Assembly: GCA_038146985.1 (NCBI GenBank)
Contig: JAYQSQ010000019.1
Coordinates: forward strand, 62,001 to 126,000
Direction of reading: 5' to 3'
Length of the DNA stretch: 64,000 nt
From: JADHLJ01 sp038146985
Lineage (GTDB): Bacteria; Pseudomonadota; Alphaproteobacteria; Thalassobaculales; Thalassobaculaceae
Below, in pieces: positions 27,236-36,390 of this stretch. Every line of letters starts with the position of its first letter. Position 1 is the stretch's first letter. The notes beneath the pieces were generated by a model that made no database searches, was not told where the DNA came from, and saw nothing but the letters and a program-made list of their open reading frames with translations. A program made the translations under genes and the position numbers.

Positions 27236-27839
27236 GCGGGCGTCGGCGTCGGGCTTAGCCTACCGCCCGGCGCGCGCGCTGGCCGTGTTTGCGGTCGCGC
27301 TGGCGGCCCTGCTTTGCGTTCGGCTCGAAGCCGCCGCGCAGGCCGTTCCGAAACTGGAGCCTGTTCCCGTCGCGGTGATCGATTTCCGGGGCGTTTTGGC
27401 GCAGTCGGAAGCGGCGAAAGGGATTCGGCAGACCGTCGACGAGCAGCGCGAGAAGTTCCGAACACAGTTCGCGACGATTGAAAAACAGTTGCGCGATGAA
27501 CAACAGGCACTGGCGCAGCAAAGACCCATCATCACGGCCGATGCGTTCGAGCAGCGCGCCCGCGATTTGCAGAACCGGGTCCGTCAGGCCCAACTGGAGG
27601 CGCAGGCGGGCAACCAGCAGCTGAAGCGCGCCCTCGATAAGGCGATGGACACGGTTCAGAAGGAATTGTTCCGCGTGGTCGCCGAACTCGCCGAGGAAAC
27701 CGGGGCCGGCGTGGTGCTGTTCCGAAGCTCGATCGTGATCGCCGTCAAGAAGCTTGAGATATCCCAGGAAGCGCTGAAGCGCCTGAACGCCAAGCTCTCC
27801 AAGGTCGAGGTTGTCTTCGAACCGCCGGCGAAGCAGTGA
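27192..27839 (+). CDS. skp: OmpH/Skp-family periplasmic chaperone
   Basis: A 215-aa protein with an N-terminal hydrophobic export segment (about 27-49, ending AAAQA), then VAVIDFRGVLAQSEAAKGIR and long helices rich in Q, E and R (about 75-160) forming the Skp-type coiled-coil tentacles. It binds unfolded outer-membrane proteins for BamA. GAGTAGGG precedes the ATG, which lies inside the end of bamA, arguing for coupled translation. Skp homologues are weakly conserved, so identity rests on position plus layout. Confidence 0.85.
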   Translation: MKPSSCGSVSVRGSERASASGLAYRPARALAVFAVALAALLCVRLEAAAQAVPKLEPVPVAVIDFRGVLAQSEAAKGIRQTVDEQREKFRTQFATIEKQLRDEQQALAQQRPIITADAFEQRARDLQNRVRQAQLEAQAGNQQLKRALDKAMDTVQKELFRVVAELAEETGAGVVLFRSSIVIAVKKLEISQEALKRLNAKLSKVEVVFEPPAKQ

Positions 27840-27851
27840 CGGGAAAGCGCC

Positions 27852-28895
27852 ATGGCTGATCGGCGGTTCTTTCCCTATGCGGGGCCGTTCCGTCTTGGCG
27901 AACTGGCCGAGATGACGGGCGCCGAGTTGGCCAATTGCCCGGACCCGTCCGTCGTCATCAGCGATGTCGCCGCGCTGGATCAGGCGCAACCGGGGGAGGT
28001 CGGCTTTCTGGAGAACCGGCGCTACCTGTCGGTCCTGGCCCAGACCAAGGCATCCGCCTGTTTCATATCCAAGGCTTTTGCGGAGCGCGTGCCCGACAAT
28101 GTTGCGCTGCTGGTCACGGATCGGCCGCGCCGGAATTTCGCGCGGGTATCGCGGCTGTTCTATCCGGACGACGCGGCACGGCCCGGTATTCATCCGAGTG
28201 CGGTGATCGAGGAGACCGCGAGTCTTGGGGCCGGTTGCCAGGTCGATGCCGGCGCCGTCATTGGCCGCGCCGCGCGGATCGGCGATGGTGCCTGGATCGG
28301 TCCGAACGCGGTAATCGGCGACGCGGTTACCGTTGGAGCCGGAACCCGCGTCTGCGCCAACGCATCGCTCTCGCATTGCGATATCGGGGCCCGCTGTCTG
28401 ATCTATCCCGGCGCGCGTATCGGCCAGCCGGGCTTCGGTTTCGAGGTCGACGCGTCTGGCCCGCTCAAGATGCCTCAGCTCGGGCGCGTGATCGTCGAGG
28501 ACGATGTCGAGATCGGCGCCAATACGACGATCGACCGCGGCGCGGGTCCGGATACCGTGATCGGCCGTGGCACGATGATCGACAACCTGGTGCAGATCGG
28601 CCACAACGTCGAAATCGGCAAGGGGTGTATCATCGTGGCCCAGGTCGGCATCGCGGGAAGCTCGAGGCTTGAAGATCACGTCGTGCTGGGAGGGCAGGTC
28701 GGGGTCGCGGGTCATCTGACGATCGGGAGCGGGGCTCAGGTAGCGGCCCAGTCGGGGGTGAACAAGAACATCTCGCAAGGGGAAGTCATGGGGGGCTCTC
28801 CCACGGTTCCGATACGCGAGTTCCGCCGTCAAGTGGCGGCGATCAAGGCTCTCGGGCGCCGTGGGGGGAAAAGTAGTCAAGGGGACGAGGACTAA
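27852..28895 (+). CDS. lpxD: UDP-3-O-(3-hydroxyacyl)glucosamine N-acyltransferase
   Basis: A 347-aa lipid A enzyme adding the second acyl chain. The N-terminal uridine-binding domain is followed by hexapeptide repeats forming a left-handed beta-helix (about 110-320), with the catalytic His region IGHNVEIGKGC and the FGFEVD segment. The C-terminus PIREFRRQVAAIKAL is typical. Its stop codon touches the fabZ start (shared base at 28895). Confidence 0.95.
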   Translation: MADRRFFPYAGPFRLGELAEMTGAELANCPDPSVVISDVAALDQAQPGEVGFLENRRYLSVLAQTKASACFISKAFAERVPDNVALLVTDRPRRNFARVSRLFYPDDAARPGIHPSAVIEETASLGAGCQVDAGAVIGRAARIGDGAWIGPNAVIGDAVTVGAGTRVCANASLSHCDIGARCLIYPGARIGQPGFGFEVDASGPLKMPQLGRVIVEDDVEIGANTTIDRGAGPDTVIGRGTMIDNLVQIGHNVEIGKGCIIVAQVGIAGSSRLEDHVVLGGQVGVAGHLTIGSGAQVAAQSGVNKNISQGEVMGGSPTVPIREFRRQVAAIKALGRRGGKSSQGDED

Positions 28896-29371
28896 TGGCC
28901 GAGAACAGCGTCGAGCAAAGTGTTCCGGATATGGTGGATATCGACGTCAACCGGATCAAAGAGCTGATCCCGCACCGGTATCCATTCCTGATGATCGATA
29001 AGATCCGCTCCATCGAATTCGACAAGCGGGCGATCGGCATCAAGAATGTCTCGGTCAACGAGCCGTTTTTCGAGGGGCACTTCCCGAGCCGGCCGGTGAT
29101 GCCCGGCGTCCTGATCGTGGAATCCATGGCCCAGACCGCCGGCTGCCTGGTCGTCGCCACTTTGGGCGAGGAGGCCGAGGGGAAACTGGTCTATTTCATG
29201 ACCGTGGATAACGCGCGTTTCCGCAAGCCCGTGGTTCCCGGGGACCAGCTTGAAATCGACGTTGAGAAACAGCGTAACCGAGGGCCGGTTTGGAAGTTCT
29301 CCGGTAAGGCCCGTGTCGACGGTACCCTGGTCGCCGAGGCCGTCTTCTCCGCCATGATCGTGGATAGCTGA
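28895..29371 (+). CDS. fabZ: 3-hydroxyacyl-[acyl-carrier-protein] dehydratase FabZ
   Basis: A 158-aa hot-dog-fold dehydratase of fatty-acid synthesis. The catalytic His is in FFEGHFPSRPVMPG and the catalytic Glu in VESMAQTAG. N-terminal LIPHRYPFLMIDKI is standard. Its position between lpxD and lpxA is the usual one, where it balances the 3-hydroxyacyl-ACP pool between phospholipids and lipid A. One-base overlaps at both ends show tight coupling. Confidence 0.96.
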   Translation: MAENSVEQSVPDMVDIDVNRIKELIPHRYPFLMIDKIRSIEFDKRAIGIKNVSVNEPFFEGHFPSRPVMPGVLIVESMAQTAGCLVVATLGEEAEGKLVYFMTVDNARFRKPVVPGDQLEIDVEKQRNRGPVWKFSGKARVDGTLVAEAVFSAMIVDS

Positions 29372-30186
29372 TGTCGCCCGCTTCGGAAGTACAGGATATT
29401 CACCCGACGGCGATCATCGCGGCCGGCGCGGTCATGGGGGCGGAGGTCCGGATTGGCGCCTATAGCGTCATCGGCCCCGATGTCGTGCTGGGCGCGGGGG
29501 TCAAGGTACACCCGCATGTGGTTCTCGACGGGCGCACCGAGATTGGCGAGGGCACCGAAATCTTTCCCTTCGCCTCGATCGGCACGCGGCCTCAGGATCT
29601 TAAATACGCGGGCGAGCCATCGCGTCTCGTGGTCGGAAAGCGCAATGTGATCCGAGAGCACGTGACCATGAATCCCGGGACCGAAGGCGGCGGCCTGCTG
29701 ACCTCGGTGGGTGACGGCTGCCTGTTCATGGTCGGCGCCCATGTGGCCCATGACTGTCACGTTGGCGACAATGTCATCCTCGCCAACAACGCGACCCTGG
29801 CCGGTCACGTAACGGTCGGGTCTTTCGCGATCCTCGGCGGTTTGTCGGCGGTGCACCAGTTCGCGCGCATCGGCGCGCATGCCATCGTCGGCGGCATGAC
29901 CGGCGTTGAGCATGACGTCATCCCCTATGGGTCGGTGAAGGGCGACCGGGCGCGGCTGACCGGTCTCAATATCATCGGTATCCGTCGGCGCGGCTTCACG
30001 CGCGAACAGATCGACGGGCTGAGGCGCGGCTACAAGGCGCTGTTCGGTTCGGAGGGCACGCTTCAGGAGCGCGTCGACGCGGTCGCCAAGGCGGAAAGCG
30101 GCGAGGCGGCGGTCATGGAGATCGTGGACTTCATCCGCGCCGATTCCAGCCGTTCGATCTGCCAGCCCCGGGACACCTCCGACTAG
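29371..30186 (+). CDS. lpxA: UDP-N-acetylglucosamine acyltransferase
   Basis: A 271-aa hexapeptide-repeat acyltransferase, the first step of lipid A synthesis. The start IHPTAIIAAGAVMGAEV begins the beta-helix; the catalytic His is in GAHVAHDCHVGDNV; the C-terminal helical region (about 190-255) is complete. Slightly longer than the 262-aa enterobacterial enzyme because of a C-terminal tail. Confidence 0.96.
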   Translation: MSPASEVQDIHPTAIIAAGAVMGAEVRIGAYSVIGPDVVLGAGVKVHPHVVLDGRTEIGEGTEIFPFASIGTRPQDLKYAGEPSRLVVGKRNVIREHVTMNPGTEGGGLLTSVGDGCLFMVGAHVAHDCHVGDNVILANNATLAGHVTVGSFAILGGLSAVHQFARIGAHAIVGGMTGVEHDVIPYGSVKGDRARLTGLNIIGIRRRGFTREQIDGLRRGYKALFGSEGTLQERVDAVAKAESGEAAVMEIVDFIRADSSRSICQPRDTSD

Positions 30187-30189
30187 GCC

Positions 30190-31014
30190 ATGCGCAAGCT
30201 CGGCATCATCGCCGGAGGCGGCACCTTGCCTGGGCGGATCGCCGATACCCATGCCGGTGCCGGCGGCGGCGTGTTCATGATCGCTTTCGAAGGCATCACG
30301 CCTCAGGAGACCGTCGAGGGGCGCGACCATGCCTGGGTACGCCTTGGTCGCATTCAAGACGCCATGGACGCCATGCGTTCCGCCGGTGTCGAGGATGTGG
30401 TCATGGCCGGGCCGATCAAGCGGCCGGCACTTTCCTCCCTGGATCTCGATGGTCGCGGCGCCAGGCTGCTGTTCCGGGCCGGGCGGAAGGCCTTCGGGGA
30501 TGACGGACTGCTGTCGACGATCGTCGCTGAAATCGAGACCGACGGCTTCAAGGTCGTCGCGGTCGACGACATCCTGGGCGGTGTCCTGGCGCGGGAGGGC
30601 TTGATCGCGGGGCCGGAGCCGGACCCGGTGGCGAAAGCCGATATCCGGCGCGGAACCGACGTGCTGAAGCACCTGGGGCCTGTCGATGTCGGCCAGGGCA
30701 TCGCCGTCCAGGAAGGGCTGGTTCTCGCGGTCGAGGCGATCGAGGGAACCGACGCGATGATTGAGAGAGCCGGCCGGCTGGCGCGGGAAGGCGCCGGACC
30801 GATCCTCGTCAAGATCAGCAAGCCCGGCCAGGAACGCCGCGCCGACATGCCGACCGTCGGGCCGATGACGGTAACCAAGGCCCGGGCAGCCGGATTCCGC
30901 GGCATTGCCGTCGAGGCCGGGTCCACGCTGCTGCTGGAGGCGGATCAGGTGCGGGCCCTGGCCGACGAGGCCGGGCTGTTCGTGATCGGCATCGATATCG
31001 GCGGGAAGGCATGA
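30190..31014 (+). CDS. lpxI: UDP-2,3-diacylglucosamine pyrophosphatase LpxI
   Basis: A 274-aa protein of the DUF1009/LpxI family, the alphaproteobacterial replacement of LpxH. It yields lipid X from UDP-2,3-diacylglucosamine. The N-terminus LGIIAGGGTLPGRI and C-terminal KPGQERRADMPTVGP and GSTLLLEAD are characteristic. It sits between lpxA and lpxB, as typical, overlapping lpxB by 4 bases. Confidence 0.94.
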   Translation: MRKLGIIAGGGTLPGRIADTHAGAGGGVFMIAFEGITPQETVEGRDHAWVRLGRIQDAMDAMRSAGVEDVVMAGPIKRPALSSLDLDGRGARLLFRAGRKAFGDDGLLSTIVAEIETDGFKVVAVDDILGGVLAREGLIAGPEPDPVAKADIRRGTDVLKHLGPVDVGQGIAVQEGLVLAVEAIEGTDAMIERAGRLAREGAGPILVKISKPGQERRADMPTVGPMTVTKARAAGFRGIAVEAGSTLLLEADQVRALADEAGLFVIGIDIGGKA

Positions 31015-32222
31015 CAACCCTCGATCCGGATGCCGACGCGGCTGGACCTCTGTTTTACATCATCGCCGGAGAGGCTTCGGGTGATGTGCTCGGCGCGGGG
31101 CTGATGCGCGGATTGCGAACCTTAACGCAAGGACGCGCACGGTTTGCCGGTGTCGGCGGTGACCGGATGGCCGAAGAGGGGCTCGCCAGCCTGTTCCCGA
31201 TTTCCGAGATGGCGGTGATGGGGGTCTTCGAGATCCTGCCGCATGCAAGGCATCTGCTCGGCCGGGTGAGGGAGACGGTCGAGGATGTCGCCCGGCTGCA
31301 ACCGGCGGCGCTGATTACGATCGACTCCAAGGCCTTCACCATGCGGGTGGCGCGCCGATTGCGCAAACGGCGGGAGGCCGGCTCTCCCGTGATCCCACTG
31401 ATCCATATGGTGGCGCCGACGGTCTGGGCCTGGCGTCCCGGGCGGGCCAAGGTGATTTCGCGGTTTCTCGATCATCTGCTGGTCCTGTTTCCCTTTGAGC
31501 CGCCGTATTTCGAGCGCCACGGGCTGGCGACGACCTTCATCGGCCATCCGGCGGTCGACCAGCCGGACGGCGATGGCCGAGCGTTTCGCGGCCGCTTCGC
31601 CATCCCAGACGACGCGACGGTGATTGCCGTACTGCCCGGCTCGCGGCCAGGCGAGGTCAAGCGCCTGTTGCCGGTTTTCGGCCGGACGGTGGAACGGCTA
31701 CGCACGCGCTATCCGAAACTTCACGCGGTCATCCCGACGGTTTCCGTCGTCGCCGATCAGGTCGAAGCGGGCGTCGCCGATTGGAAGACGCCGGTGACTG
31801 TCGTGCGGGACGCCCGGTACAAGGCCGATGCCTTTGCCGCCGCCGACGTCGCGCTTGCGACCTCGGGGACCGTGACCCTGGAATTGAGCCTTGCGAAGGT
31901 GCCGGCGGTGGTGGCCTATCGGGTCAATCCGCTCACCGTGCCGATCGGACACCTGCTGGTGAACCGGGATTCGGTGATCCTCACCAACCGGATCCTGGAA
32001 CGCCAGATCCTGCCGCTGTTCATCCAGAGCGAATGCACGCCTGAACGCCTTGGCCTCGCGGTCACACGGCTGCTGGATGACAAGACGGCCAGGGCCGAGC
32101 AGATCGCGGCGGCGGACGAGGTGCGCCGGTTGCTGAGAGCGGCCGACGAGCCGGCCTCGATCACTGCGGCGCGCGCGGTGCTGCGGGCGATCGGGATGGC
32201 GGTTGAGGGCGACGAAGGTTGA
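31011..32222 (+). CDS. lpxB: Lipid-A-disaccharide synthase
   Basis: A 403-aa GT-B glycosyltransferase (family GT19) joining lipid X and UDP-diacylglucosamine. Diagnostic stretches are YIIAGEASGDVLGAGLM, PHMVAPTVWAWRPGRAKVI-like sequence around residue 135-150, LPGSRPGEVKRL and TSGTVTLELSLAKVP. It ends the long cluster that starts at rpsB; the next gene is on the opposite strand. Confidence 0.95.
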   Translation: MTTLDPDADAAGPLFYIIAGEASGDVLGAGLMRGLRTLTQGRARFAGVGGDRMAEEGLASLFPISEMAVMGVFEILPHARHLLGRVRETVEDVARLQPAALITIDSKAFTMRVARRLRKRREAGSPVIPLIHMVAPTVWAWRPGRAKVISRFLDHLLVLFPFEPPYFERHGLATTFIGHPAVDQPDGDGRAFRGRFAIPDDATVIAVLPGSRPGEVKRLLPVFGRTVERLRTRYPKLHAVIPTVSVVADQVEAGVADWKTPVTVVRDARYKADAFAAADVALATSGTVTLELSLAKVPAVVAYRVNPLTVPIGHLLVNRDSVILTNRILERQILPLFIQSECTPERLGLAVTRLLDDKTARAEQIAAADEVRRLLRAADEPASITAARAVLRAIGMAVEGDEG

Positions 32223-32340
32223 TCGGTTCGGGCGGCTCATATGCCGTCGCCCTGGCGCAAGGCAAGGCCTGGTCCAGCCTTTTCCACCTGATTTGTTCAG
32301 TTCTTCATCGGTCTTTTCACGCTGACCGTTCCGCGTCTTG

Positions 32341-32360
32341 GCCCTGCCTTATGCCAGGGC
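32341..32360. terminator. GC hairpin between lpxB and the convergent MFS gene
   Basis: GCCCTG (32341-32346), an 8-base loop, and CAGGGC (32355-32360) form a 6-bp stem. It lies between two convergent genes, 119 bases after lpxB. Only a scattered T-rich stretch follows (GATCTTATTGG), so it is at best a weak bidirectional terminator. The rest of the 187-base gap shows nothing else. Confidence 0.3.
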
Positions 32361-32409
32361 GACGATCTTATTGGAATGTTCTAAAGCACCATTCTTGGCC
32401 GAATTTCAA

Positions 32410-33942
32410 CTACTCCGCAGCGACCGGCGTTTCCGGCTTAGGCATGCGGACCAGCATGATCAGCGGGATTACCGAGAAGGCCAGGGCCGCATAGAGATAG
32501 AACGCGTTGATATAACCGATCATCCGCGACTGGCGTGAAATTTCCCCGGAAAGCCGCATGAGTTCGGACTCGCTTTCCGGCACCGGCGCGCCTTTCAGGG
32601 CCATCACCGAGCTGGACTCCCCGAAAATCGATATGAACCCCGTGAGATCCGCATAGCTCATGGAGGAGGACTGGATCACCAGGGCGATGGTCAGCGAGAT
32701 CGAGATCGAACTGCCGATGTTGCGCACCAGGTGGAAAAACGCGCTGCCCTCGTTCAGTTTGCTTTTGTCGAGGGTTGAGAAGGTGATCAGGGTCAGCGGG
32801 ACCCATACGAAGCCGACGCCGAGCCCTGCCAGCGCGTTGGTCCAGGCAAGCTCGAACGCCGAGAGGTTGATGTCGAAGGCGCCCATATAGGTCCCGGCAA
32901 TACCTTGCAGCAGAAAGCCGATGGACAGGATGACCCGGGGGTCGAACCAGCGGTTGATAAACGCGAGCAACGTCGATCCCGACAACGTGCCGAGCCCGCG
33001 CAGGGCCAGGAACAGACCGATCTCGTTCTCTGGATAGTTCTGCAGGCCCTGCATCATCGGCGGATAGAGGATCAGGGGCGTCCATAAGACCATGCCGAAC
33101 AGGAAGGTGATCATGATCCCGAGCGCGTAGTTGCGGTCCATCAGGATGCGCGGGTCGAGGAACGGCTGCTTGGTGGTGAAGGTATGGGCGATGAAGATGT
33201 ACAGCCCGCCGAGCGCGATCAGGCCTTCAAGCACGATCTCCGGAGAGTCGAACCAGTCCTGGCGCTGGCCCCGGTCCAGCATCAGTTGCAGCGCCGCGAT
33301 CCCGATCGAGAGCGAGATCAGGCCGGTCCAGTCAAGCCGCGTCGCCGGCGCCTTCTTGCGATCGTCGATGACCGCGACGATGAGCGTTATCGCCAATATT
33401 CCGAACGGCACAAGCAGGAAGAACACCCAGCGCCAGCCCAACTCCTCCGAGAGATAGCCGCCGACGGTCGGCCCGATGATCGGCCCGAACACCACGCCCA
33501 TGCCGAAGATCGCCGTGGCGGTGCCGTGCTCCTCGCGTGGGAAGATGTCCAGGATCATCGCCATGCAGACCGGCACCAGCGGCGCCCCGAACCCGCCTTG
33601 CAGGATGCGGAAGAACACCAGCTGTTCCAGGTTCTGCGCGACCCCGCAGCAGACCGACGCGATGGTGAAGCCGATAGAGCAATAGAGCATCAGGCTGCGT
33701 CGGCTGAACCGCGAGGCCAGCCAGCCCGAGGCCGGGGTGACGACGGCGGTGGCGACGATGTTGAAGGTCACGACCAGCGCGATCTGGTCGACCGTCGCCG
33801 CGAAGGTTCCCTGCATCTTCGGCAGCGCCACATTCGCGATCATCACCGTCATCGTGTACAGCATGGTGACGAAGGTCAGCGTCGCCAGCACGATGTAGCG
33901 GCGGAGAATCGAATTCGGTTCCGTGGCGGCGTGGTCGGTCAA
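32410..33942 (-). CDS. DHA2-family MFS multidrug efflux transporter (EmrB/QacA type)
   Basis: A 510-aa inner-membrane transporter with about 14 hydrophobic segments. Motif A-like GWLASRFSRRSLMLYC follows segment 2, and GGFGAPLVPVCMAMILD plus ATAIFGMGVVFGPIIGPTVGGYL carry the antiporter motif C of drug/H+ antiporters. No EmrA partner lies nearby. Substrates unknown; it would export toxic hydrophobic compounds using proton flow. Confidence 0.88.
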   Translation of the reverse strand: MTDHAATEPNSILRRYIVLATLTFVTMLYTMTVMIANVALPKMQGTFAATVDQIALVVTFNIVATAVVTPASGWLASRFSRRSLMLYCSIGFTIASVCCGVAQNLEQLVFFRILQGGFGAPLVPVCMAMILDIFPREEHGTATAIFGMGVVFGPIIGPTVGGYLSEELGWRWVFFLLVPFGILAITLIVAVIDDRKKAPATRLDWTGLISLSIGIAALQLMLDRGQRQDWFDSPEIVLEGLIALGGLYIFIAHTFTTKQPFLDPRILMDRNYALGIMITFLFGMVLWTPLILYPPMMQGLQNYPENEIGLFLALRGLGTLSGSTLLAFINRWFDPRVILSIGFLLQGIAGTYMGAFDINLSAFELAWTNALAGLGVGFVWVPLTLITFSTLDKSKLNEGSAFFHLVRNIGSSISISLTIALVIQSSSMSYADLTGFISIFGESSSVMALKGAPVPESESELMRLSGEISRQSRMIGYINAFYLYAALAFSVIPLIMLVRMPKPETPVAAE

Positions 33943-34060
33943 GGCTCGGGATCGGCAAGGTTTGGGCGCACAAGGGTTTGAAGGCTCATTTTCGCACGGA
34001 TTTCATCGGCTGTCGCGGGCAGCGGGCAGGGGCCGCTCTACAGGCCTCCAAGAACCGAAT

Positions 34061-34078
34061 CCCCGGCGAAAGCCGGGG
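34061..34078. repeat. Short palindromic repeat (CCCCGGCGAAAGCCGGGG)
   Basis: A perfect 7-bp stem CCCCGGC/GCCGGGG around GAAA. This element is widespread between genes in alphaproteobacteria. It lies in the 277-base gap between the divergent-in-order MFS start and the luciferase-like gene end, where I see no other feature. The GAAA tetraloop makes a very stable RNA hairpin. Confidence 0.6.
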
Positions 34079-34219
34079 CCTATTCCGCCGTCCCCTTGGG
34101 GCGAGGCGACGGTTTGACGACGTCACGGATCGGCCAAAATGATCGACTGACCGTCGCAATGTTCCGCTCGCGGCATGGGCCCTGGATTTCGCCAGGGATA
34201 CCGGCGGAGACGGTGCTCG

Positions 34220-35455
34220 CTACTCCGCCGCGGTCTTCTTCAGATCGGTGGAGTAGTTGAGATGCACCGGGGCATTGGTCTCGAACGGGCTGTCGAGGCC
34301 GAGTTCCTTGCCCATTTCGCGGACTGCCGGGAAGACCTCCTCGCCGAGCAGGCGGATGCAGGTCATGGCATCCTCATGCGAGACCGTGCCGTCATTGCCC
34401 CAGACCGCGTAGATGCTGGGCCGGGTCTCCTCCAGCACGCGGCGGATCTTCGGCAGCACCGTTTTCGGGGTGCCGCAGATGATCCGGCCCTGCTCGACCT
34501 GTTCCTCGAAGGTGGTGAGCCCGCGCGGATTGGAGCGCCGGCCGATGGAGAACTCGACGAAGGCGCGGCGGTTGCCCGGCGAGGAATAGCCCGCCGGCGC
34601 CGCCCAGCTTGGATGCGCGAGGCCGGTGAACTCACCCTGCATCCAGCGGAACTGCTTGGCGTTCTCGATCGCCTTTTCCTCGGTCTCGGCGACATGAAGC
34701 TGCTGAAGGTAGCCGCGGTTCTCGGGACCGGCGGTATAGCCTTGGCGCTCGGCCTCCTCGTCATAGATCTTCCAGATGTCCTTGGTGCTCTCGATCGAGG
34801 TGTTCAGCGCGATGTAGGGATAGCGCTGTTGGGCCGCCCAGATGATCGTCTCGCGCGATATCACGCCGGGGACCCAGACGCGCGGATAGGGCTTCTGCAG
34901 CGGCACCGCCCAGGGATTGACCACCCGGTTCTGGTAATGCGTGCCCTCGAAGCGGAACGGCCCCTCGCGGGTCCAGGCCTGGACTATGAGATCATGCGCC
35001 TCCTCGAAGCGCTCGCGGTTGAAGGCGGGATTGACGCCGGCAGCGAGCTGTTCCTGGCCGCCGCCGCGCACGAAGCCCGAGACCAGCCTGCCCTTGGAGA
35101 TCATGTCGATCATCGCCAGTTCCTCGGCCAGCCGCACCGGGTTCTCGGCCAGGGGCAGCGGGTTGCCGAGCATGACGATCTTCACGTTCTCGGTGATCGC
35201 GGCCAGGATTGAGGCGAAGACATTGGCCTTGGCCTGCATGCAGAACGGGGCGTTGTGATGCTCGTTCAGCATGATGCCGTCGATGCCGACCTTGTCCGCC
35301 AGCTTGTACTCCTCAATGTACTCGTTGTAGAGCCGGCTGCCGTCGACGGGGTTGAAGTGCTTGTTCGAAAACATCAGCGCGGTCGCGCCGAATTTCAGCC
35401 CTTCCTCGGCGGGGTAAGCGGACATCGGCTGTTCGGTGAAATACATCAGATGCAT
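34220..35455 (-). CDS. LLM-class flavin-dependent oxidoreductase (luciferase-like monooxygenase)
   Basis: A 411-aa protein of the bacterial-luciferase-like superfamily: N-terminal YFTEQPMSAYPAEEGLKFG, the barrel segment GIDGIMLNEHHNAPFCMQ, and VKIVMLGNPLPLAENPVRLAEE with GRLVSGFVRGGGQE, typical of FMN-H2-dependent oxygenation of an organic substrate. It needs a separate flavin reductase, which is not adjacent. The hydrolase gene 30 bases upstream (same strand) probably shares the transcript. Substrate unknown. Confidence 0.85.
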   Translation of the reverse strand: MHLMYFTEQPMSAYPAEEGLKFGATALMFSNKHFNPVDGSRLYNEYIEEYKLADKVGIDGIMLNEHHNAPFCMQAKANVFASILAAITENVKIVMLGNPLPLAENPVRLAEELAMIDMISKGRLVSGFVRGGGQEQLAAGVNPAFNRERFEEAHDLIVQAWTREGPFRFEGTHYQNRVVNPWAVPLQKPYPRVWVPGVISRETIIWAAQQRYPYIALNTSIESTKDIWKIYDEEAERQGYTAGPENRGYLQQLHVAETEEKAIENAKQFRWMQGEFTGLAHPSWAAPAGYSSPGNRRAFVEFSIGRRSNPRGLTTFEEQVEQGRIICGTPKTVLPKIRRVLEETRPSIYAVWGNDGTVSHEDAMTCIRLLGEEVFPAVREMGKELGLDSPFETNAPVHLNYSTDLKKTAAE

Positions 35456-35485
35456 CGTCGTACTCCCTCTTAAGGGCGCGCGGCC

Positions 35486-36271
35486 TCAGCCGGCGATGAA
35501 GTCGGTGACCAGACGGGCAAGCTCGGCCGGTTTCTCCAGATCCACGTAATGGCCGCAGGACTTAATGGTTTCCAGGCGCGCGTTGGGCAGCCGGTCCATA
35601 TAGATGTCACCGGCATTGCGCGGCACGATTCTGTCGTCGTCGCCCCAGACCACCAGCGACGGCGCGGTCACCGCGCCCAGCAGATGCGGTAGGGTCTGGC
35701 TGTACATGTACGGCTTCCAGGCGATGCGGAAGTTCATCTCGCGGCAGATTTCCCACTCCACCACCAGATCGGTCGGCGGTTCCTCTCCGAAGGCGGCGGC
35801 ATAAGCGGCCGGATCGTGGAACCCCGCCTTGGTGTATTCGAGATGATTGAAGAGCGCCTGGTCCATGATGAAGCCTTCCGAGGGCTTCACCCCCATGGCG
35901 CCGACCAGCACCAGCTTGTCGACCAGGTTTGGCGCCATGGTCGCCATTTCCGCCGCGATCCAGCCGCCGAAGCCGAGGCCGACCAGCGAGATCTTTTCAA
36001 GTCCCAGCGATGAGAGCAGCCAACGATGACAGACCGCGACGTCGCGTGCGCTGCGCATCCAGTCAGGGCGCTCGGAACGGCAATAGCCGGGGTGGTGCGG
36101 CACCAGCGTATCGAACGAGCCGGCCAGCGCGTCATAGAACGGTGTGCGGTCCAGCGTGCCGATGTCGTGATGCAGGACCAGAACCGGAGCGCCGCTTCCC
36201 GCCCGCATCAGATGGATCTTTCCGCCGGCGATGGTCTCGTCGCTGGTCTTCCAGTCGATCTTGGCGCTCAT
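35486..36271 (-). CDS. Alpha/beta hydrolase
   Basis: A 261-aa alpha/beta-hydrolase. The oxyanion region is VLHHDIGTLDR, the nucleophile elbow is LVGLGFGGWIA where the expected Ser of G-x-S-x-G is replaced by Phe (GLGFG), and the Asp and His of the triad are likely in WGDDDRIVPRNAG and SCGHYVDLEKP. The missing nucleophile Ser is unusual and suggests either a non-hydrolytic role or an alternative nucleophile. The ATG at 36271 has GGGAGA upstream; an in-frame GTG lies 18 bases earlier. Confidence 0.82.
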   Translation of the reverse strand: MSAKIDWKTSDETIAGGKIHLMRAGSGAPVLVLHHDIGTLDRTPFYDALAGSFDTLVPHHPGYCRSERPDWMRSARDVAVCHRWLLSSLGLEKISLVGLGFGGWIAAEMATMAPNLVDKLVLVGAMGVKPSEGFIMDQALFNHLEYTKAGFHDPAAYAAAFGEEPPTDLVVEWEICREMNFRIAWKPYMYSQTLPHLLGAVTAPSLVVWGDDDRIVPRNAGDIYMDRLPNARLETIKSCGHYVDLEKPAELARLVTDFIAG

Positions 36272-36390
36272 TTCCCGTCTCCCGGCCACTGCGACGGTTT
36301 TAACGCTACCCGGGGGGCGAACCGGGCGAAAGGCCGGACCGATCCGGTATCGCTTGGCATTGCATCCGTGATGGGGCCTGCCGTGGTCCC

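Noticed and set aside
29191..31017. 608-codon minus-strand open frame opposite lpxA/lpxI
   Set aside because: Shadow of the lpx genes, whose motifs are unambiguous.
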